A DNA stretch of 64,000 nucleotides, from positions 124,001 through 188,000 of the forward strand of contig NZ_JAJAVQ010000002.1 in NCBI RefSeq assembly GCF_020531985.1, read 5' to 3'. The notes under the pieces were generated by a model, which worked only from the letters and a program-made list of their open reading frames with translations, made no database searches and was not told the DNA's origin. Positions 9,380 to 18,800 of the stretch are shown in pieces (position 1 is the first letter of the stretch; each line of letters starts with the position of its first letter). The stretch is from Rheinheimera aquimaris (lineage in GTDB: Bacteria > Pseudomonadota > Gammaproteobacteria > Enterobacterales > Alteromonadaceae). Both the position numbers and the translations under genes were made by a program.

Positions 9380-10180
9380 ATGACAGATTTTCTTGCCAGT
9401 GCGCAGTATCAGACAACCTTAGCCCAGTTAGCAGAAAAACTGCAATCCGACCTTAGTTTACCGGCTGTTGTCGGCATTAGTGGCGCCCAGGGCAGCGGTA
9501 AAAGCACTTTAGCCGCCGAATTAGTTGCACAGCTGAAACTCCATGGTATTCAGGCTGCCGCGGTATCGCTGGATGATTATTACCTGAGTAAAGCGCAGCG
9601 CCAGACTCTGGCCGGGCAGGTGCATCCGCTGCTGGTGCAACGTGGTGTACCGGGCACACACGATATTAGCCGCGCCATTGCTGACGCTAAAGCAGTATTG
9701 GCCGGGTTTAACGTCGCCTTGCCGCAGTTTGATAAAGCGTTGGATGAACCTGCTGCAGCATTGGCTGCACAGCGGCTGGATTTGTTAATCGTCGAAGGTT
9801 GGTGTTTAGGTGTGGCGCCGCAACCTGCAGCGGAGCTGACAGAGCCGGTTAACTATTTGGAACAACGCGAAGATAAAGATGGCCGTTGGCGGCATTTCGT
9901 CAATAGTCAGCTGGCCGGCCCTTATGCCGAATACTGGCAGTTACTGCAGCCACTTATCTGGCTCAAAGCGCCTGATTGGGATAGCGTTTGCCGCTGGCGG
10001 GCGCAGCAGGAGCAACAATTGTGGCAAAAGCGCGGCACGGGCATGTCTGATCAGCAGTTATCCCGCTTTATGCTGCCATTTCAGCGCTTAACGCTGGCCA
10101 GCTGGCAACAGCTGCCGCAGCTTGCCGATTATATTGTGACGCTGGATAGCCAGCATAATATCCATTTCTCCGTTGACTAA
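9380..10180 (+). CDS. P-loop kinase, D-glycerate 3-kinase type
   Basis: A 266-residue cytosolic protein. Residues 32-43 (GISGAQGSGKST) are a Walker A motif. SLDDYYLSKAQR and HPLLVQRGVPGTHDI follow, the hallmark of the plant-type glycerate kinase / YggC-like branch of the phosphoribulokinase/uridine kinase superfamily. LLIVEGWCLG is the Walker B-like strand. The likely reaction is ATP-dependent phosphorylation of D-glycerate to 3-phosphoglycerate, inferred from family. It is divergent from the AtoE transporter and has no obvious glycolate or glycerate genes nearby, so the pathway link is open. Confidence 0.8.
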   Translation: MTDFLASAQYQTTLAQLAEKLQSDLSLPAVVGISGAQGSGKSTLAAELVAQLKLHGIQAAAVSLDDYYLSKAQRQTLAGQVHPLLVQRGVPGTHDISRAIADAKAVLAGFNVALPQFDKALDEPAAALAAQRLDLLIVEGWCLGVAPQPAAELTEPVNYLEQREDKDGRWRHFVNSQLAGPYAEYWQLLQPLIWLKAPDWDSVCRWRAQQEQQLWQKRGTGMSDQQLSRFMLPFQRLTLASWQQLPQLADYIVTLDSQHNIHFSVD

Positions 10181-10192
10181 TTTGCTATGCAC

Positions 10193-10260
10193 TGTTTAAA
10201 AAAGCCATAAGTTATTAATTGACAGCGCTGTCATTTTGCCGGTAGGCTGTTTTTTAAACA
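10193..10260. promoter_or_regulatory. LacI-type operator palindrome within a larger inverted repeat
   Basis: TGACAGCGCTGTCA at 10220-10233 is a perfect 14-bp palindrome with the central CG of LacI-family operators. It is enclosed by an imperfect inverted repeat, tgtttaaaaaagcc (10193-10206) and ggctgttttttaaaca (10245-10260). It lies just before the GH16-like lipoprotein gene, which it probably controls. No LacI gene is adjacent; the only LacI gene in the window has a different operator. Confidence 0.55.
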
Positions 10261-10276
10261 ATAAAACGGGGGAACT

Positions 10277-11227
10277 ATGCGCTATTCATCTTTAGCTTTA
10301 CTGCTATTACTAACCGGCTGCGAACAGGCCACGACAACAGAGGTGCCGTCGCAGACAACGACAGACGCTGCCGAACCAGCTCTGATGTTTGATGACTTTA
10401 CTTATGCCAGTGCCGAGGCTCTGTTTGCTAATGGCTGGACTGCCCGTACCGAAACCGGCCATCCGGGTATTGCCGGTGCAGCCTGGTCGGCAGAGGGTAT
10501 TAGTACCCTCGAAGCACAAGATGGTGCTCAATTCGGCATTGCCCGCATGAGCTCTGTGACAGATGGCACCGGTGACGGCACGCTCCATACGCAAATTTGC
10601 CATGCGCGTAAATACCTGTATGGCACCTATGCCGCGCGGGTGTTCTTCCGCAATGAACCTAGCTATGGCCCGGACGGCGATGAAGTGATCCAGACGTTTT
10701 ACGCCATCAGCCCGCTGGCCGCACCACTCGACCCGGATTACAGCGAAGTCGATTTTGAATATCTGCCAAACGGCGGCTGGGGTGAGAACAGCGACAGTGC
10801 GATGTGGACTACCACCTGGGAAACCTTTCAGCTTGAGCCCTGGACCAAGGTGAACGAGTTCAGCCGCGTGCCTGGCGATTATAGCGGCTGGCATACGCTG
10901 GTAATGAATGTAAGCGCCGATGCAGTACGCTATTATGTCGATGGTAACTTAGTTGGCGACCACACGAACGCCGTGGCGCCGGAAGTGCCGATGTCGATGA
11001 ATTTTAACCTGTGGTTTATGCCAAAAGGCGCTGACGGCTCGGTTGGGCCGATAGATTCAAACGAGTCGCGTCAGTATCAACAGGATATCGACTGGGTGCT
11101 GCATGTGGAAAATGCTGAGCTGACCACCTCAGAGGTTGAAGCTAAAGTTGCAGCGCTGCGTGCATCAGAACAGCGGCATATTGATCAGGTGCCGGATAAA
11201 GGCTTAGCCCCCTACTGCGGCTTGTAA
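10277..11227 (+). CDS. GH16-like lipoprotein (putative beta-glucan-active enzyme)
   Basis: A 316-residue lipoprotein: the signal peptide ends in a lipobox, LLTGC, with the lipidated cysteine at residue 15. The fold-defining feature is DYSEVDFEYLP, giving E157-x-D159-x-E161, the catalytic nucleophile/assistant/acid motif of glycoside hydrolase family 16 in its bulge-less ExDxE form. Flanking segments fit a concanavalin-like jelly roll (YLYGTYAARVFF before the motif; YSGWHTLVMNV, VRYYVDGNLV and PMSMNFNLWF after it). The likely role is hydrolysis of beta-1,3/1,4-glucans or related polymers at the cell surface; the exact substrate is not readable. A LacI-like palindrome precedes it. Confidence 0.75.
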   Translation: MRYSSLALLLLLTGCEQATTTEVPSQTTTDAAEPALMFDDFTYASAEALFANGWTARTETGHPGIAGAAWSAEGISTLEAQDGAQFGIARMSSVTDGTGDGTLHTQICHARKYLYGTYAARVFFRNEPSYGPDGDEVIQTFYAISPLAAPLDPDYSEVDFEYLPNGGWGENSDSAMWTTTWETFQLEPWTKVNEFSRVPGDYSGWHTLVMNVSADAVRYYVDGNLVGDHTNAVAPEVPMSMNFNLWFMPKGADGSVGPIDSNESRQYQQDIDWVLHVENAELTTSEVEAKVAALRASEQRHIDQVPDKGLAPYCGL

Positions 11228-11542
11228 CTGAGGCATCCATATAAAATCGTCTTTTAAAACAAAAAGATGATCAAAAATACAGCATTCATGGCATGTGGTT
11301 ATCTGATTAATCGCCAAAAACACCAACCGCAAACTGCCATGAATGTTTGTACTATTTTGTACCCAAATTATTGCAGTAGTCACCAGCGTAAAACTTTACA
11401 CTTCTTTGCATTGCCAAACACTATCGTACATCGCAGTCGGTAAAATCATGCCCGAATAATACATTTATTAACCCGCTTTGCTGCAAGCTTGCATGCAGCA
11501 AAACCCTTTTCGATAAACTGAATTAACACAGGACGAATTTTG
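11228..11542. other. Gene-free stretch with a long inverted repeat
   Basis: No convincing coding sequence was found in these 315 bases. The stretch holds an 11-bp perfect inverted repeat (11283-11293 and 11335-11345), described separately, a GTAAA/TTTAC inverted pair at 11388-11399, and presumably the promoter of the small exported protein starting at 11543. The composition is more AT-rich than the flanking GH16-like gene. Confidence 0.5.
11283..11345. repeat. Inverted repeat, possible hairpin element
   Basis: cattcatggca (11283-11293) and its exact reverse complement tgccatgaatg (11335-11345) enclose 41 bases. Inside, TGTGGTT and AACCGCA could extend the stem imperfectly. There is no T-run after it, so it is not a standard terminator. 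It may be a small mobile hairpin, an attC-like structure or an operator pair; one copy cannot decide. Confidence 0.45.
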
Positions 11543-11944
11543 ATGAAGTTTTTGTTCATTTTACTTAGCGCAATGATCTTTTTGTTACCTCAGCTGGCAC
11601 TGGCAAATGAAGAAGATGCCGGTTCTCAAAGTCATCATCCACAAATAAATATTGTCGAGGTAAAAACAAGGTTGAGCATCTCGCCAGAGCAGGAAGCTCA
11701 ATTTTCACCGCTATTGCAGCAGCACGTAAAAGCCAGGGATGCGCTTTTTAGCAAGTATGGGCTCGACAAGGAAGGAGCCAGCATCTCTATGCGCAACCTA
11801 AGGTCTTTCAGAAAGGAAATGCTGGTATTAAGCGACAATACCAGAAAGCAGTTTTCTGACATTTTGACAGAATCGCAATTAAAGGAATGGGATAGCATTC
11901 AAGAAGAAAACAGAGCAGAAATACGCAGAGGCTTTTCGTTATAA
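11543..11944 (+). CDS. Small exported Spy/CpxP-like protein
   Basis: A 133-residue protein starting at the ATG at 11543, nine bases after AGGA. The signal peptide covers about residues 1-22 (FILLSAMIFLLPQLALA). The mature part is charged and helical: LSISPEQEAQFSPLLQQHVKAR, then LRSFRKEML, then ILTESQLKEWDSIQEE. The second and last helices recall the LTxxQ-type repeats of Spy/CpxP periplasmic chaperones, although the match is loose. A two-component system follows, then an RND pump, the context in which CpxP-like stress sensors occur. A role as a periplasmic modulator of the kinase is inferred. Confidence 0.6.
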   Translation: MKFLFILLSAMIFLLPQLALANEEDAGSQSHHPQINIVEVKTRLSISPEQEAQFSPLLQQHVKARDALFSKYGLDKEGASISMRNLRSFRKEMLVLSDNTRKQFSDILTESQLKEWDSIQEENRAEIRRGFSL

Positions 11945-11969
11945 AAGCGTCGCCGCATGCCAAATATTA

Positions 11970-12009
11970 CTAACTTTGCCATAGCCGCCTGAGTTGGCGG
12001 CTTCGTTAG
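11970..12009 (+). terminator. Stem-loop after the Spy-like gene, weak terminator
   Basis: Inner stem AGCCGCC-tgagtt-GGCGGCT (11983-12002), with an outer pairing of ACTAAC (11970-11975) and GTTAGT (12004-12009). No clean T-run follows, so it may only attenuate or stabilise the upstream message. Confidence 0.4.
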
Positions 12010-12208
12010 TTTGTTAGCGAGCTTTATGCAAATACAAAAGTGCCATTGTCGTTTGGCTTGCTTCTATGTCATATGGTTTCCTCATCTCCTGAAGTATTTT
12101 TTATCTCAGCTTTTCTTCCGGAGGCTGCATTTGCATTCTGCATGCTGCGAAGTATAAATAGTCTAAGTTGCAGAGTAACCCAATATTAAGATAGAGAGAG
12201 GCAGTAAA

Positions 12209-12919
12209 ATGACTACCGATGCTGTGATCAAAGTGCTTATGGTAGACGATGACGAGGTATTAACTGACTCAGTGAAAGCTTACTTTCTGTCTGAAGGTGG
12301 CTTTAGCTTTACATCGAAAAATGACGGTGAATCCGGTGCTGAGTCAGCCATATCTGAGGATTATGACGTCATTATTCTGGATGTAACGATGCCAAAGATG
12401 AACGGATTCGAGACGTTAAAATACATCCGACGGAAGAAAGACACTCCCGTGATCATGTTAACCGCACGTGGTGATGATCTTGATCGCATACTGGGGCTTG
12501 AAATAGGTGCTGATGACTATGTACCGAAACCCTGCAACCTGAGAGAGTTAGTTGCCAGAGTAAGAGCGATTATGCGCAGGGTGTCCGTTAAAAGTGGCGC
12601 CGCGGAGGTTGAAGGCTATTTTATTACGGTTGGCGATTTAAAACTTAGATCCGGCTCACTCACGGTAGAAAAAAATGGCGTACCCATATTGATGACGAGC
12701 GCCGAATTTATGATCCTTGAAAAGCTCACCAGTATGGCCGGCGCAGTTGTGTCAAAAGATGACATTTCCAGACATGCACTTGGCCGGCGTATTTCAGCCT
12801 TTGATCGTAGTGTTGATGCACATATTGTCAGCTTAAGAAAAAAGCTGGGCCCCATGCCAGATGGGCAACAGCGAATTAAAACCGTTCGGGGTCGGGGTTA
12901 CCTTTATGTAAGTTTATGA
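12209..12919 (+). CDS. OmpR/PhoB-type response regulator
   Basis: A 236-residue cytosolic regulator. The receiver domain (1-120) has the acidic pocket D13-D15, phospho-acceptor D58 in VIILDVTMP, T in MLTARG and K in YVPKPCN. The C-terminal winged-helix domain (about 138-235) contains LMTSAEFMILEKL, RSVDAHIVSLRKKLG and IKTVRGRGYLYV. The histidine kinase gene starts 15 bp after its stop, so the two are one operon. The likely targets are envelope-stress genes such as the Spy-like gene upstream and the RND pump downstream, as in Cpx-type systems; this is inference. An AGAGAGAGG-rich segment precedes the ATG. Confidence 0.92.
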   Translation: MTTDAVIKVLMVDDDEVLTDSVKAYFLSEGGFSFTSKNDGESGAESAISEDYDVIILDVTMPKMNGFETLKYIRRKKDTPVIMLTARGDDLDRILGLEIGADDYVPKPCNLRELVARVRAIMRRVSVKSGAAEVEGYFITVGDLKLRSGSLTVEKNGVPILMTSAEFMILEKLTSMAGAVVSKDDISRHALGRRISAFDRSVDAHIVSLRKKLGPMPDGQQRIKTVRGRGYLYVSL

Positions 12920-12934
12920 GGGGAGTAGCAGCCG

Positions 12935-14269
12935 ATGTACCGTTTTTTTCAAAGAATTTTCCTGTCTGTTTGGATCATCATTATTACCACGGCCCTGCTA
13001 ACCAGTGTAGTGGCGCAGTGGTTACCGGAAGGTGCGACAAAAACGTCGCCACCTTTTTACCAACGCATGGCAGAAAATGTTGCTATTGGCATAGGTATAA
13101 AACTGCAGCAACAGCAAACCATTGACGCTCAGAGTTTAGAGCGTGAATATATCCTTGACGCTGAAAATGTTATTCAGATTTACGTTATTGCCCCTGATGG
13201 AAAAGAACTGCTGGGCCGCGAGCATAACTTTGGGCCGGATTTATCTTCCATACAGGACGAAGATGGACTTGCCGTAATACGTCAGGGGTTAGGCGGCTAC
13301 ACGGTAATTGGCGTCAGGAATTATTTCCCCATTGCAAAGTTATTAATTACGCCCTGGGCCCGGCTTACCTTAGCGGTTACGGCGCTGCTCGTCAGTATTA
13401 TCGTGTCGCTGGCCTTGTCACGTTTTATCGTTCAGCCGATCCGGCTTATTCGGGAAGCCGGTCAAAAAGTAGCCAGCGGCGATTTAAGCATCAGCGTTGC
13501 TCATCACGTCGCCGGGCGCCGTGACGATATTGCCATGCTGGCAAAAGACTTTGACCTGATGACGGAAAAAATCTACCAGTTATTAGAGCGGCAAAAGCGC
13601 CTGATGCGTGATGTCTCGCACGAATTACGCTCGCCACTGGCCAGATTGCAAGCGCTGTTCTCACTCTCCCGGCAAAAGCTCGATCAACAGGATGGCAAAC
13701 TGGACATTGACTACATTGATCGAATGGAGGTGGAAAGTGAAAGATTAAATTTACTAATTGAGCGCATTCTCGTTTTTACCCGTCTGGAATCCTTTAATGA
13801 AATTAACCGGCATACCACTGATTTAATAGACTTACTGAATGTTATAGCGGAAGACGCCTCTATCGAGGGCTTTGCCCAAAATAAAGACGTTTTAGTTATG
13901 GGGCTGGAGAAGTGCATATTAAAACTGGATAGCGCTTTGATACAAAGTGCCTTTGAAAACATTATTCGTAATGCACTGCGCTACACAGAAATCAATACAA
14001 ACGTCGTAGTTCGTGTATCCAATCTTGAGACAACGATAGAAGTTGAAATTTGTGACAGTGGCCCGGGCGTACCGGAGCAAGATTTAACGTCACTATTCGA
14101 ACCGTTTTTTCGGGTTGAAGCAGCGCGCACTCACAGTATGGGCGGTGGTGGTATTGGACTGGCCATCGCGCAACGCGCAGTGCAGTTACATGGCGGGACA
14201 ATAAAAGCAGAAAACAGAGACGAGGGAGGCTTAAAGGTTATTGTAACTTTACCAAATACAATCAGTTAA
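12935..14269 (+). CDS. HAMP sensor histidine kinase, CpxA-like architecture
   Basis: A 444-residue inner-membrane kinase. Membrane helices lie at about 8-28 and 143-162, flanking a periplasmic sensor loop of about 115 residues. A HAMP linker follows (FIVQPIRLIREAGQKVASGDLS, about 164-215). The dimerisation domain has H229 in the H-box RDVSHELRSPLARLQ. The catalytic domain has N-box ENIIRNALRYT, G1 CDSGPGVP and G2 GGGIGLAIAQRAV. The arrangement and H-box are CpxA-like. Cognate regulator lies immediately upstream. Codon use is slightly more AT-rich than in surrounding operons. Confidence 0.9.
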   Translation: MYRFFQRIFLSVWIIIITTALLTSVVAQWLPEGATKTSPPFYQRMAENVAIGIGIKLQQQQTIDAQSLEREYILDAENVIQIYVIAPDGKELLGREHNFGPDLSSIQDEDGLAVIRQGLGGYTVIGVRNYFPIAKLLITPWARLTLAVTALLVSIIVSLALSRFIVQPIRLIREAGQKVASGDLSISVAHHVAGRRDDIAMLAKDFDLMTEKIYQLLERQKRLMRDVSHELRSPLARLQALFSLSRQKLDQQDGKLDIDYIDRMEVESERLNLLIERILVFTRLESFNEINRHTTDLIDLLNVIAEDASIEGFAQNKDVLVMGLEKCILKLDSALIQSAFENIIRNALRYTEINTNVVVRVSNLETTIEVEICDSGPGVPEQDLTSLFEPFFRVEAARTHSMGGGGIGLAIAQRAVQLHGGTIKAENRDEGGLKVIVTLPNTIS

Positions 14270-14473
14270 ATTTATGGGGTTGCCGGAACAACCTTAGCCA
14301 ATGCAGATGGCTTTCTTTACACCCCGCCCTGCCATATTTTACAAAACTTTGCATTTCCCGCCATTTATCAACGTTCAGTTGGATAAACTTGCCGCCGTTT
14401 TTAAATAGTTTTCTGAAATTGCCTGTCATCAAGATGCGAAATAACAACATTGGTTGGCTGGCCGGAGCTTAAT

Positions 14474-14731
14474 GTGAGAAGTGCTGTAATGATGCTGACT
14501 GCGGTCAGTGCCAGTGTTTTACTGAGCGGCTGCATCGGCATTGCCACCGAAGGCGCCAGGGCGACGCATAGTGGAATTATTCGCAGCCAATACTTCGCCG
14601 ACGCTTTAGCAGGGGATGCGCCAGCGCAATACGCAGTTGGCAAAACCTATTGTTGCTCGCCAGGCGGGCAGTCCGACGGTTATTACAACACGCAAAGTTG
14701 GCAGGCGTTGACGCCGCCGCTGAGCTTCTGA
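14474..14731 (+). pseudogene. Sel1-like lipoprotein, probably frameshifted
   Basis: A GTG at 14474, six bases after GGAG, starts an 85-residue frame with signal peptide and lipobox LLSGC, followed by GDAPAQYAVGKTYCC, which resembles the start of a Sel1 repeat (xGxAxAQxxLGxxY). The frame then ends abruptly at 14731. From about 14690 another frame (the one containing gcaaagttggcaggc) stays open to a TAA at 14812-14814, three bases before the RND adaptor start, and would give KLAGVDAAAELLNDF and a further 26 residues. One indel near 14690 would join the two into a protein of about 112 residues. It could also be a real short gene with a non-coding tail. Confidence 0.45.
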
Positions 14732-14816
14732 ATGATTTCCCTAAGCGGGATATCTCTCATTTCAACGCGACACAAGATGTTCCTTGTACCATGAACCAAG
14801 TATATGGTGAGTAAAA

Positions 14817-15899
14817 ATGCACGCAGTAAACACACCCATTAAAGCCATATCGGCTGTTATTTTCTTCAGCCTGATCTTATGTAGCTATGGCTGTCAGAAA
14901 GCCGCGGAAACGGAGACATCGCCAGCGCTTAGATTGGTGCTAACCCAGCTCGTTGAACCCAGCGCAACGCAGAACTGGCGTGAATTCCCGGGCACAGTAC
15001 AAGCCGGACAGCAGGCCGATCTCAGCTTTCGCCTGGCCGGTAAGCTGGCAAGTATTGTGCTGGACGAGGGCGATAAGGTCGAACAAGGTCAGGTGCTTGC
15101 CACGCTGGAAGATGCGGATTATCAAATTCAACTGAACAGCGCCCAGGCCGAATATGCGCGGGCCAGTGCAGAATTTGCCAGGGCCGGGGCGCTGTTGGCT
15201 AAACAGCTGATTTCCCAAACCGATTACGACAAAATGCAAGCGCAGTACGTAGCGGCCCGGGCGTCACTTGAAGCGGCGCAGCAGAATGTGCAGTACACCA
15301 TTATTAAAGCGCCCTTTAACGGTATTGTTGCCCGTCGCTATGTTGATAATTTTGAAGATGTCTCAGCGCAACAGTCGATCTTAAGTATCCAGGACTTATC
15401 TACACTGCGGATCAAAGTCGATATACCTGAAACTGTGATGATTCGCCTGAAACAAGACCGTCAGTTAAAGGTTTATGCCGCTTTTGATGCATTACCTGAG
15501 CAACGTTTCCCACTGACTTTGCATGCCGTTTCCACTGAAGCTGACCCTGTTTCCCATACCTACTCAGTAACGTTCAACATGGCTGCCAGTGCAGGTACCA
15601 ATATACTGCCGGGTATGTCACTAACTGTTCGTGGCACGCAGCAGCTACAGGACAACAGCATAGTGATACCAACTCATACGGTGGCTGAAAATAGCCAAGG
15701 CCGCTTTGTCTATGTTGTGCAAAATAACGGCGACGGCACAGGCACAGTCAACATGCGGCTGGTATCCACCGGACACATTAATGAACAAGGCATAACCATT
15801 CTCAGTGGGCTCAGTGCAGGAGAAACCATCGTTAGCGCAGGCATGAGCAAAATGTCGGACGGTTTGCAGGTAAGGCTGGCCCGGGGAGAGCAGCCGTGA
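14817..15899 (+). CDS. RND efflux periplasmic adaptor (membrane fusion protein)
   Basis: A 360-residue HlyD/AcrA-type adaptor. The N-terminus is a signal peptide ending LCSYGC, so it is probably a lipoprotein. Barrel-sandwich halves are ADLSFRLAGKLASIVLDEGDKVEQGQVLATLED (within about 64-98) and YTIIKAPFNGIVARRYVDNFE, around a coiled-coil hairpin (about 105-160). A beta-barrel and membrane-proximal domain with ILPGMSLTV follow. It links the inner-membrane RND pump to an outer-membrane channel; no tolC-like gene is in this window. Its TGA overlaps the GTG start of the pump gene. Confidence 0.9.
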   Translation: MHAVNTPIKAISAVIFFSLILCSYGCQKAAETETSPALRLVLTQLVEPSATQNWREFPGTVQAGQQADLSFRLAGKLASIVLDEGDKVEQGQVLATLEDADYQIQLNSAQAEYARASAEFARAGALLAKQLISQTDYDKMQAQYVAARASLEAAQQNVQYTIIKAPFNGIVARRYVDNFEDVSAQQSILSIQDLSTLRIKVDIPETVMIRLKQDRQLKVYAAFDALPEQRFPLTLHAVSTEADPVSHTYSVTFNMAASAGTNILPGMSLTVRGTQQLQDNSIVIPTHTVAENSQGRFVYVVQNNGDGTGTVNMRLVSTGHINEQGITILSGLSAGETIVSAGMSKMSDGLQVRLARGEQP

Positions 15900-18800
15900 A
15901 AATCACTCAACTTGCCATTGATCACAACCGCATCACTATTGTCGCGCTACTCTTCATCTTTATTGCTGGCTGGCAAACCTTTATCAACATGCCCAGAGCA
16001 TACGATCCGGGTTTTATTGTGCGAACAGCCCAAGTGCTGACTTACTTTCCCGGTGCCAGCCCGCAAAGGGTGGAAGAGTTGGTGTCGTCGAAGATCGAAG
16101 AAGTGGCAAAAGAAATACCTGAGCTGGACTTTGTCAAAAGTGAATCCCGTACCGGTGTCTCTATAGTACGTGTCAATATTAAAGAGCGTTATAAAGACAT
16201 GCGGCCTATTTGGGACAATTTGCGCCGCAAAATTGAGGGCATTGTGCCAGACTTGCCAGACGATGTGGTTGGCCCCTTTGTTAATGATGAATTTGGTGAT
16301 GTATTTGGCGTAGTGATGACGGTGACCGGGGAAGGCCTGAGTGATGCACAGCTGCAAAACGTAGCGGACAAAGTGCAGGCTGTTTTGCAAAACATTCCCG
16401 ATGTGGCCAAAGTTGAGATTTACGGCGAGCAAGAAGAACAAGTATTTGTAGAATACGACAATGCCAGATTGTCGGAGCTGGGCATTTCACCTTATCAACT
16501 GTCACAGATACTGTCAGCCCGCAATATCGTTATATCCGGCGGTGAATTTAATCTTGGCCCGGAGCGTATTGTACTTGAACCCAGCGGCAACTATGAATCT
16601 ATTGAAGATATAGGCAAAACGCTGATAAGTTCACCGAAAAACAATCGCTTAATTATGTTGCGCGATATAGCAACAATTAAACGGGCTTACATCGACCCTG
16701 CCAAATCTTTGGTGCATAGCTCGGGTAAAAGAGCGCTGTCTATTGCGCTGTCTATGCGCGAAGGCGGCAATAATATTGAACTTGGTAAGCAAGTGCGCAA
16801 GGCCATTGCTGCATTTGAAACTCAGTATCCACACGGGGTTGAGTTTCAACTTATCAACTTTTCACCAAAAGAGGTCGATGGCAAAGTAAAAGATTTTATG
16901 TCCAACCTGATGCAAGCCATGCTGGTGGTCACTTTTGTTATGCTGCTCACGCTTGGTATGCGTACCGGTTTGCTGGTTGCCATGCTTATTCCGACCTCTA
17001 TTTTGCTGTCGATGATTGTGATGGATCTGTTTCACATTGGCCTGGATCAAATTTCTCTGGCGGCACTGATTATTGCGCTGGGTATGTTAGTAGACAACGG
17101 TATTGTCATGTCTGAAAGCATCATGGCCAAGATGCAGAAGGGCAAGAGTGCGCTTTACTCAGTGCTTGCCTCAGCAAAAGAGCTGGGTTTTCCACTTATG
17201 ACGGCATCCTTAACGACCGCTGCCGCTTTTCTGCCCATTTATTTAGCCAAATCGAATGTAGGAGAGTTTACCGCCTCCTTGTTTAAAGTTGTCACTATTA
17301 CCTTGCTATGTTCCTGGCTGATTACCGTAACCATCATGCCGCTGCTATGCATAACGTTTCTGAAGGTTACGCCGAAAGAAGCGAACAACCAAGGCTTTGC
17401 TGACCGGCTCTATCGCCGGGTGTTAAACACTATGCTGCGCAACCGGCTTGCAACTTTAGGTTTAACAGTCTTGGTGCTGATAGCGGCGCTGACTGGCAGT
17501 GCATTGCTACCGAAAATCTTCTTTCCGCCATCTGAACGTGCCTACTTCAAAATGGAACTTGAGTTACCAACCAGTTATTCCATTCAAAGTACGCAAACTG
17601 TGGTTGCCGATATTGAAGCTTATATGACAGAGCAGCTATTGCTCATAGATGGACGACAACACGGCATCACAAACTGGGTTGCCTATATTGGCAACGGTGG
17701 GCCGCGCTTTATCTTGTCGCACAACCCAAAACCGTCCAGCAATAACTACGCCTTGATGATAGTCAATGTTACAGACGAGCAATATATAAACGACTATATG
17801 GCACAAATTCAGCGTTACGCACAAAGCCAGCACCCTGATTTGACGCTTACTCTTAGTCTGATAGGCAATGGGCCTGCAGTGGATAATCCGGTAGAAGTGC
17901 GTTTATCTGCCTGGGATCCAGACGTACTGGCCAGCGTGACTGAACAGGTGCGTGCACACCTTAGTACAATGCCGGAGCTGCAAAATGTCACTGATGACTG
18001 GGGGCAGCGTATCAAAAAGCTCAATGTTGCCATTGATCAGGTGCGGGCGCAAAGGGCCGGTGTCACCAGTCAGGATATTGCTATTTCACTGCAATCGAGC
18101 TTAAGCGGCCTTGAGCTGACGGAATACCGGGAACGGGAAGACAGTATTCCGGTACTGCTGCGCACCGAGGAAACGGCAAGGAATACACTGAGTAAGGTCA
18201 GGTCGCTGGCGGTGTATTCTCAGGTCACCGGGAATTCAGTGCCGCTGTCGCAGGTAGCCGATGTGGAACTTAGCTGGGACCTGGCCAAAATTCAACGACG
18301 AAACGGCTTACGCACTGTAACGCTGGGCGCGCAATTGGTAGGAGATGCCAATGCGGCGCAAATCTTCGCTAATCTTGAATCCTGGCTCAGTCAACAACAC
18401 AGCGATTGGCATAACGAGGTGAGTTATCAGTTCGGCGGTGAATACGAGAGCTCAGCCAGGGCCAATCAATCAATTGCTGACAACTTAGCCATCGCCGGCA
18501 TGATCATCGTTATTCTGCTGATCGGCCAGTTCAATAGTATCCGTAAATCGTTAATTGTGCTGTTTACCATACCTCTTGCATTAATCGGGGTGGTTTCAGG
18601 CTTATTGTTGGCGAACTCTTACATAGGTTTTATGACGATACTGGGGATAGTGTCCTTAGCTGGCATAGTGATTAATAACGCCATAGTGCTGTTAGAAAGC
18701 ATTAAAATGGAGCTGGACGGCGGCACTGAACACTATCAGGCTATCTGCAACGCTGCACAAACCCGGGCCAGACCGATCCTTTTAACGACAGCCACCACTG

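Noticed and set aside
10310..10894. 194-codon open frame opposite the GH16-like gene
   Set aside because: Antisense shadow; the plus-strand frame has signal peptide, lipobox and catalytic ExDxE motif.
11388..11399. GTAAA/TTTAC pair as a CpxR-type box
   Set aside because: CpxR boxes are direct repeats (GTAAA-N5-GTAAA); this is an inverted pair with two bases between, and the regulator is not shown to be CpxR.
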